From JBDHXE01 sp035445085 (GTDB taxonomy: Bacteria; Bacteroidota; Ignavibacteria; Kapaibacteriales; UBA2268): a stretch of DNA of 64,000 bases. Location of the stretch: assembly GCA_035445085.1 (NCBI GenBank), contig DAOMQA010000010.1, forward strand, positions 1 through 64,000, given 5' to 3'. Shown one piece after another: positions 60,879-64,000 of this stretch (its first letter is position 1; every line of letters starts with the position of its first letter). The notes beneath the pieces were generated by a model. It was not told the origin of the DNA and did no database searches. It saw only the letters and a program-made list of their open reading frames with translations. The position numbers and the translations under genes were made by a program.

Positions 60879-62606
60879 TCAAATAGTAGCTTGATATAGA
60901 TTAAGATACTCTTTCAACATACGTGCCGTAGTAAAGTCATTACTTACTTTCCTGAATGCATTTTGAATTAATTCATTCCAAGCATTGCTATTGTTGTATA
61001 TGCGTAGCACTTCTTCAATATCTAATAATATTTGATTTGCCAATTCTATATTACTTAGATCATTCACACATATATCTCCAATTTTAAATCCTATTTTGCT
61101 ATCATATGCTTCGTCCCACCAACCATCTAATATACTTAAATTAATAGATGCATTTAAAGATGCTTTCATTCCAGATGTTCCACAAGCTTCTAAGCCACGA
61201 ATTGGATTGTTAAGCCATATATCAGTAATGCTAAAAAGGATTTTCGCTATATCTATATTATAATTCTCAATAAATATTATATTCTCTTGTAACTTATGTT
61301 TTTTTATATCATTAAGTATATTTTTGATGATGTGTTGCCCTTCTATGTCGGCAGGATGAGCTTTCCCAGAAATAAATAGAATTACATTGTTGTTTCTATC
61401 AAAGAATGAAATTAAATTATCAATATCGGAAAACAATAGTTCTGTTCTTTTATATGGTGCAAATCTTCGAGCAAAGCCAATGATAAAAGAGTGATTAGGA
61501 ATATCTACATTTTGATATAAGCTAAGTAATGATTGACTTTTATTATAAAAGTTATGCTGGATAAGATTACTTAGCGCCTTGTTTTTAAGTGCATGTTTGA
61601 TATTAATGATATTAGATTGCTTTTGCGTACCATCTTGCATTAAGAACGGCGTAAATTGTTCTGGCATCCAATCTTTTAAATAAACCCCATTAGTTACATT
61701 AGCAAACTCAATATCTTTAAATGTATTACTCCATATTCTCTGTGCAACTTTATTATGTAACTTCGATACGGTATTATGAATTTTTGAAAGTCTAATAGAT
61801 AATGCAGTCATCGAGAAATTTGTATTTTCTAAGGTAGCACCTAACTCTATGAATCTATTGAATCTTATATGCCTTAAAAGGTCTGAATTTGTAAGAATTT
61901 CCTTTAATAAACGTATATCAAACTCTTCATTACCATGAATAATAGGTGTATGTGTAGTAAAAATATTACTTTTCTTTATTATTTGAAGTGCTTGATTAAA
62001 ATTATTAATTTTATCTGCTAATTGATTAACTCTTTCTAAAAATGCAAAAGCGGCATGCCCTTCATTAATATGTAAAATATCTATCGTAATATCAAGAAAT
62101 TCAAGAATTTTAATTGCTCCTTGCCCTAAAAGAATTTCTTGGAGTAAACGGGTATATCTTGAAGATGTATAAAGCATGTCGGTAACATTTTCAAAAGATA
62201 AATTATCTTTAACATTAGTGTCTATCAAATACAAGCTAATATTTTTTATATTAGTTTGCCTTACTTTAAATTTAATGATACTGCCATTAAGCCTAATACT
62301 AAAAATTTTTATTTCTCCATTATCTAAAATATTTTTAAAATCCAACATCTTTTCATCAATATTATCTATGCCAGATAATTGATTAAATTCATCGTCAAAG
62401 GATTGAATAAAATACCCTTCGCGATAAAATAAGCCAAAAGCAGTAATCGATACATTTTGATCAGAAGCTTCTTTGAGGAAATCACCAGCTAATATGCCCA
62501 AGCCACCAGCATAATTATTAATTTTACTACTATAGCCGTATTCTGGGCTTATATATATAATATTCTTTTTGCTTATATTTACTAATTCAGTATTTTTGAT
62601 TTTCAT
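60879..62606 (-). CDS. glgP: Alpha-glucan phosphorylase (short GT35 type)
   Basis: About 575 residues from the ATG at 62606 (MKIKNTELVNISKK); the frame is open further upstream, but that would overlap the divergent Sua5 gene and adds an unrelated hydrophobic stretch. It releases glucose 1-phosphate from glycogen or maltodextrin. AYFSPEYG-like YISPEYG, NYAGGLGILAGDFLKEASD, HINEGHAAF, RFAPYKRTEL and the PLP lysine region EACGTSGMKASLN are clear. It belongs to the short phosphorylase branch rather than the 800-residue MalP type. No other glycogen genes are in view. Confidence 0.93.
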   Translation of the reverse strand: MKIKNTELVNISKKNIIYISPEYGYSSKINNYAGGLGILAGDFLKEASDQNVSITAFGLFYREGYFIQSFDDEFNQLSGIDNIDEKMLDFKNILDNGEIKIFSIRLNGSIIKFKVRQTNIKNISLYLIDTNVKDNLSFENVTDMLYTSSRYTRLLQEILLGQGAIKILEFLDITIDILHINEGHAAFAFLERVNQLADKINNFNQALQIIKKSNIFTTHTPIIHGNEEFDIRLLKEILTNSDLLRHIRFNRFIELGATLENTNFSMTALSIRLSKIHNTVSKLHNKVAQRIWSNTFKDIEFANVTNGVYLKDWMPEQFTPFLMQDGTQKQSNIINIKHALKNKALSNLIQHNFYNKSQSLLSLYQNVDIPNHSFIIGFARRFAPYKRTELLFSDIDNLISFFDRNNNVILFISGKAHPADIEGQHIIKNILNDIKKHKLQENIIFIENYNIDIAKILFSITDIWLNNPIRGLEACGTSGMKASLNASINLSILDGWWDEAYDSKIGFKIGDICVNDLSNIELANQILLDIEEVLRIYNNSNAWNELIQNAFRKVSNDFTTARMLKEYLNLYQATI

Positions 62607-62646
62607 AATAATATTGGAAATTGTTTCAAAATAAAAATGTAATTTA

Positions 62647-63621
62647 ATGATAATTACCAAAATATTAGACGGAATAAATAATATATCCGAAACAATAGCA
62701 CTAACTACGGAGTGTCTGAATAATGGCAAACCAGTAGCATTTCCTACTGAAACAGTTTATGGAATTGGTGCTAAGATTTATGATGAGAACGCCTTATACA
62801 AAGTGTTTCAAATAAAAAAAAGAAATATTGGCAATCCTTTGTCAGCGCATATTGCTTCTCTTGATGATGTCAATTATTTGTGCAACGATATCCCAAATGA
62901 CTTTTGGAAAATAGCAGATAAGTTGTTGCCGGGCCCTATATCGATAATTATGCCCAAAAAGCCGACAATTTCGGAACTTGTAACAGGAAAATTAGAATCT
63001 ATTAATATAAGAATGCCAGATAATCAAATTTTTATTGAGTTAGCAAAAAGTGTAGGACAACCTATTGCAGCTACATCAGCTAATTTATCTGGACGACCAT
63101 CACCTAATACAGCTTTGTCTGTTTTTGATGATTTAAGCGGCAGGGTAGATTATATCATTGATGGGGGGCGATGCAAGTATTCAATTGAATCAACGGTATT
63201 GAGCATGATAGGGGAGGAGCCAATATTAATCAGACCGGGAGTGATACCACAACAAGCTATAGAAATAATACTTGGTAAAAAGATTTTATCAAATGATAAT
63301 AGTATAGTAAAAGTTAACAACTCAACGCAATCTGCTATCAGTAATTTTAAATGCAAAATAAGTTATTCATTGTCTACCAACGATGTAGAAAAATACATCC
63401 TTAAAAATATAGAAAAAAATATCTTACTTTTAGTAGGTGAATATAATATTAATGCGATAAATCATAATGCAAAAATATTATTGAACCAAGAAACACTTTT
63501 TGAAAGCATAAGGTATGCAGAAAAAAATAAATTTGATGAAGTTATTGTCATTTTTGATAATTTTGTAAATGGAATTGAATTAATTAAACATAGATTAAAA
63601 TTTGCACAAGAATTAAAATAA
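62647..63621 (+). CDS. tsaC: L-threonylcarbamoyladenylate synthase (Sua5 type)
   Basis: 324 residues. It makes threonylcarbamoyl-AMP from Thr, bicarbonate and ATP for the t6A modification of ANN-decoding tRNAs. The YrdC domain (1-210) has KPVAFPTETVYGIGA, the substrate-binding KRNIGNPLSAHI region, LLPGPISIIM and ATSANLSGRPSP. A Sua5 C-terminal domain follows (about 230-324), so it is the long Sua5 form. It starts 40 bases from the divergent glgP start, and HPr follows after one base. Confidence 0.95.
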   Translation: MIITKILDGINNISETIALTTECLNNGKPVAFPTETVYGIGAKIYDENALYKVFQIKKRNIGNPLSAHIASLDDVNYLCNDIPNDFWKIADKLLPGPISIIMPKKPTISELVTGKLESINIRMPDNQIFIELAKSVGQPIAATSANLSGRPSPNTALSVFDDLSGRVDYIIDGGRCKYSIESTVLSMIGEEPILIRPGVIPQQAIEIILGKKILSNDNSIVKVNNSTQSAISNFKCKISYSLSTNDVEKYILKNIEKNILLLVGEYNINAINHNAKILLNQETLFESIRYAEKNKFDEVIVIFDNFVNGIELIKHRLKFAQELK

Positions 63622-63622
63622 T

Positions 63623-63895
63623 ATGGAAGAATTAGAAAAAGAGGTTGAAGTGAGGAATAGGGCAGGTTTGCACACACGTCCTGCTGCAATGTTAGTAAAG
63701 CTCTCTGCAAAATATCATTCAGAGATATATTTAATAAAAGATGGTTTTACTATAAATGCTAAAAGTATTATAGGAGTTATGACATTGGCCGCAGAATTTG
63801 GAGCTAAATTAATGGTGCGTGCCGAAGGAATAGACGCCAAAGAAGCCATTGATGGAATTGCCCAATTATTTGATGATGGCTTTGGAGAACCATAA
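63623..63895 (+). CDS. ptsH: Phosphocarrier protein HPr
   Basis: 90 residues. It carries phosphate from enzyme I in the phosphotransferase system. The active-site His17 is in NRAGLHTRPAA. The regulatory serine Ser48 sits in NAKSIIGVM, so control by HPr kinase/phosphorylase is possible if hprK is present. The stop codon overlaps the ptsI start by one base (TAATG). No sugar-specific EII gene is in view, so the system may be mainly regulatory. Confidence 0.96.
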   Translation: MEELEKEVEVRNRAGLHTRPAAMLVKLSAKYHSEIYLIKDGFTINAKSIIGVMTLAAEFGAKLMVRAEGIDAKEAIDGIAQLFDDGFGEP

Positions 63896-64000
63896 TGGAT
63901 AATAATTTCATCAATTCAAGCGATAGCGATACAAATCATTCTAAAGGTTCAGGGATACTAAAAGGTATTCCAGCTTCAAACGGAATTGTTGTAGGTAAAT
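63895..64000 (+). CDS. ptsI: PTS enzyme I, N-terminal fragment cut by window end
   Basis: Only 35 codons are visible. After an unusual Ser/Asn-rich extension of about 20 residues (MDNNFINSSDSDTNHSKGSG) comes ILKGIPASNGIVVGK, the standard start of enzyme I, which passes phosphate from phosphoenolpyruvate to HPr. It is translationally coupled to ptsH. The gene continues beyond the window. Confidence 0.9.
   Translation, partial: MDNNFINSSDSDTNHSKGSGILKGIPASNGIVVGK

Noticed and set aside
62607..62729. N-terminal 41-residue extension of the glucan phosphorylase
   Set aside because: It would overlap the divergent Sua5 start, is hydrophobic and unlike the family; the ATG at 62606 begins where similarity to the family begins.
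1..64000. Mobile elements, prophage, CRISPR or defence island
   Set aside because: No transposase, integrase, phage structural gene, direct-repeat array or known defence gene was seen, and composition is even throughout.

Overview
The window is a stretch of AT-rich bacterial chromosome, roughly 30% G+C by eye. Three things place it in the Bacteroidota / FCB group. Several secreted proteins end in a type IX secretion (T9SS) C-terminal sorting domain. Many lipoproteins carry the relaxed serine/threonine-cysteine lipobox common there. The stable-RNA genes have promoters of the Bacteroidota type: TTTG, 19-20 bases, then TACTTTTG. The mix of YCF48-like, choice-of-anchor-D-like and LamG-like T9SS cargo with a monomeric isocitrate dehydrogenase recalls Kapabacteria/Ignavibacteria-like lineages, but the exact lineage is an inference. 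I see no transposon, phage, CRISPR array or toxin-antitoxin locus; this looks like stable core genome.

Layout. 0-8.4 kb: a TPR-PAS sensor kinase, an ArsC/Spx-like protein, monomeric NADP-isocitrate dehydrogenase, tRNA-Pro(UGG), two bacteriohemerythrin paralogues (one missing three of seven iron ligands) and a CBS-domain membrane protein. 8.5-15.3 kb: a 1977-residue T9SS surface protein and a lipoprotein. 15.5-19.1 kb: a three-gene biotin-dependent acyl-CoA carboxylase operon of 3-methylcrotonyl-CoA type. 19.2-26.9 kb (minus strand): gltX with an overlapping lipoprotein and an NtrC-type regulator, then a DMT exporter, a glycosyltransferase and a YCF48-like T9SS protein. At about 27 kb transcription switches from mostly minus to mostly plus at dnaA, followed by divergent tRNA-Arg(UCU) and SRP RNA genes.

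29.4-38.6 kb: a tight plus-strand run, rng-dxr-rseP-surE, continuing into a four-gene soluble signalling module (regulator-accessory domain, HDOD, GAF-PAS kinase, receiver-kinase fusion). 38.6-47.1 kb: pyrophosphatase, CbpA/DnaJ-like chaperone, VanX-like dipeptidase, two T9SS proteins, an MFS transporter, and queF-queD for queuosine. 47.1-57.5 kb: outer-membrane proteins (including an Omp85 member), a PAP2 phosphatase, a UmuD-like S24 peptidase, recR-ebfC with two lipoproteins, a PspA-YbjN-like pair, and an envelope-polysaccharide cluster (UDP-xylose synthase, SixA-like phosphatase, LCP protein). 57.6-64 kb: lon, a family 2 glycosyltransferase, a short glucan phosphorylase, Sua5/TsaC, HPr, and the start of ptsI cut by the window edge.

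There is no single unmistakable new system. The observations most worth a second look are the remodelled hemerythrin, the signalling module behind surE, the acidic insert in the S1 domain of RNase E/G, a probable leaderless lon transcript, the UmuD-like protein without a cleavage site, and two unexplained structured intergenic segments (about 6.18-6.27 kb and 28.78-28.88 kb).
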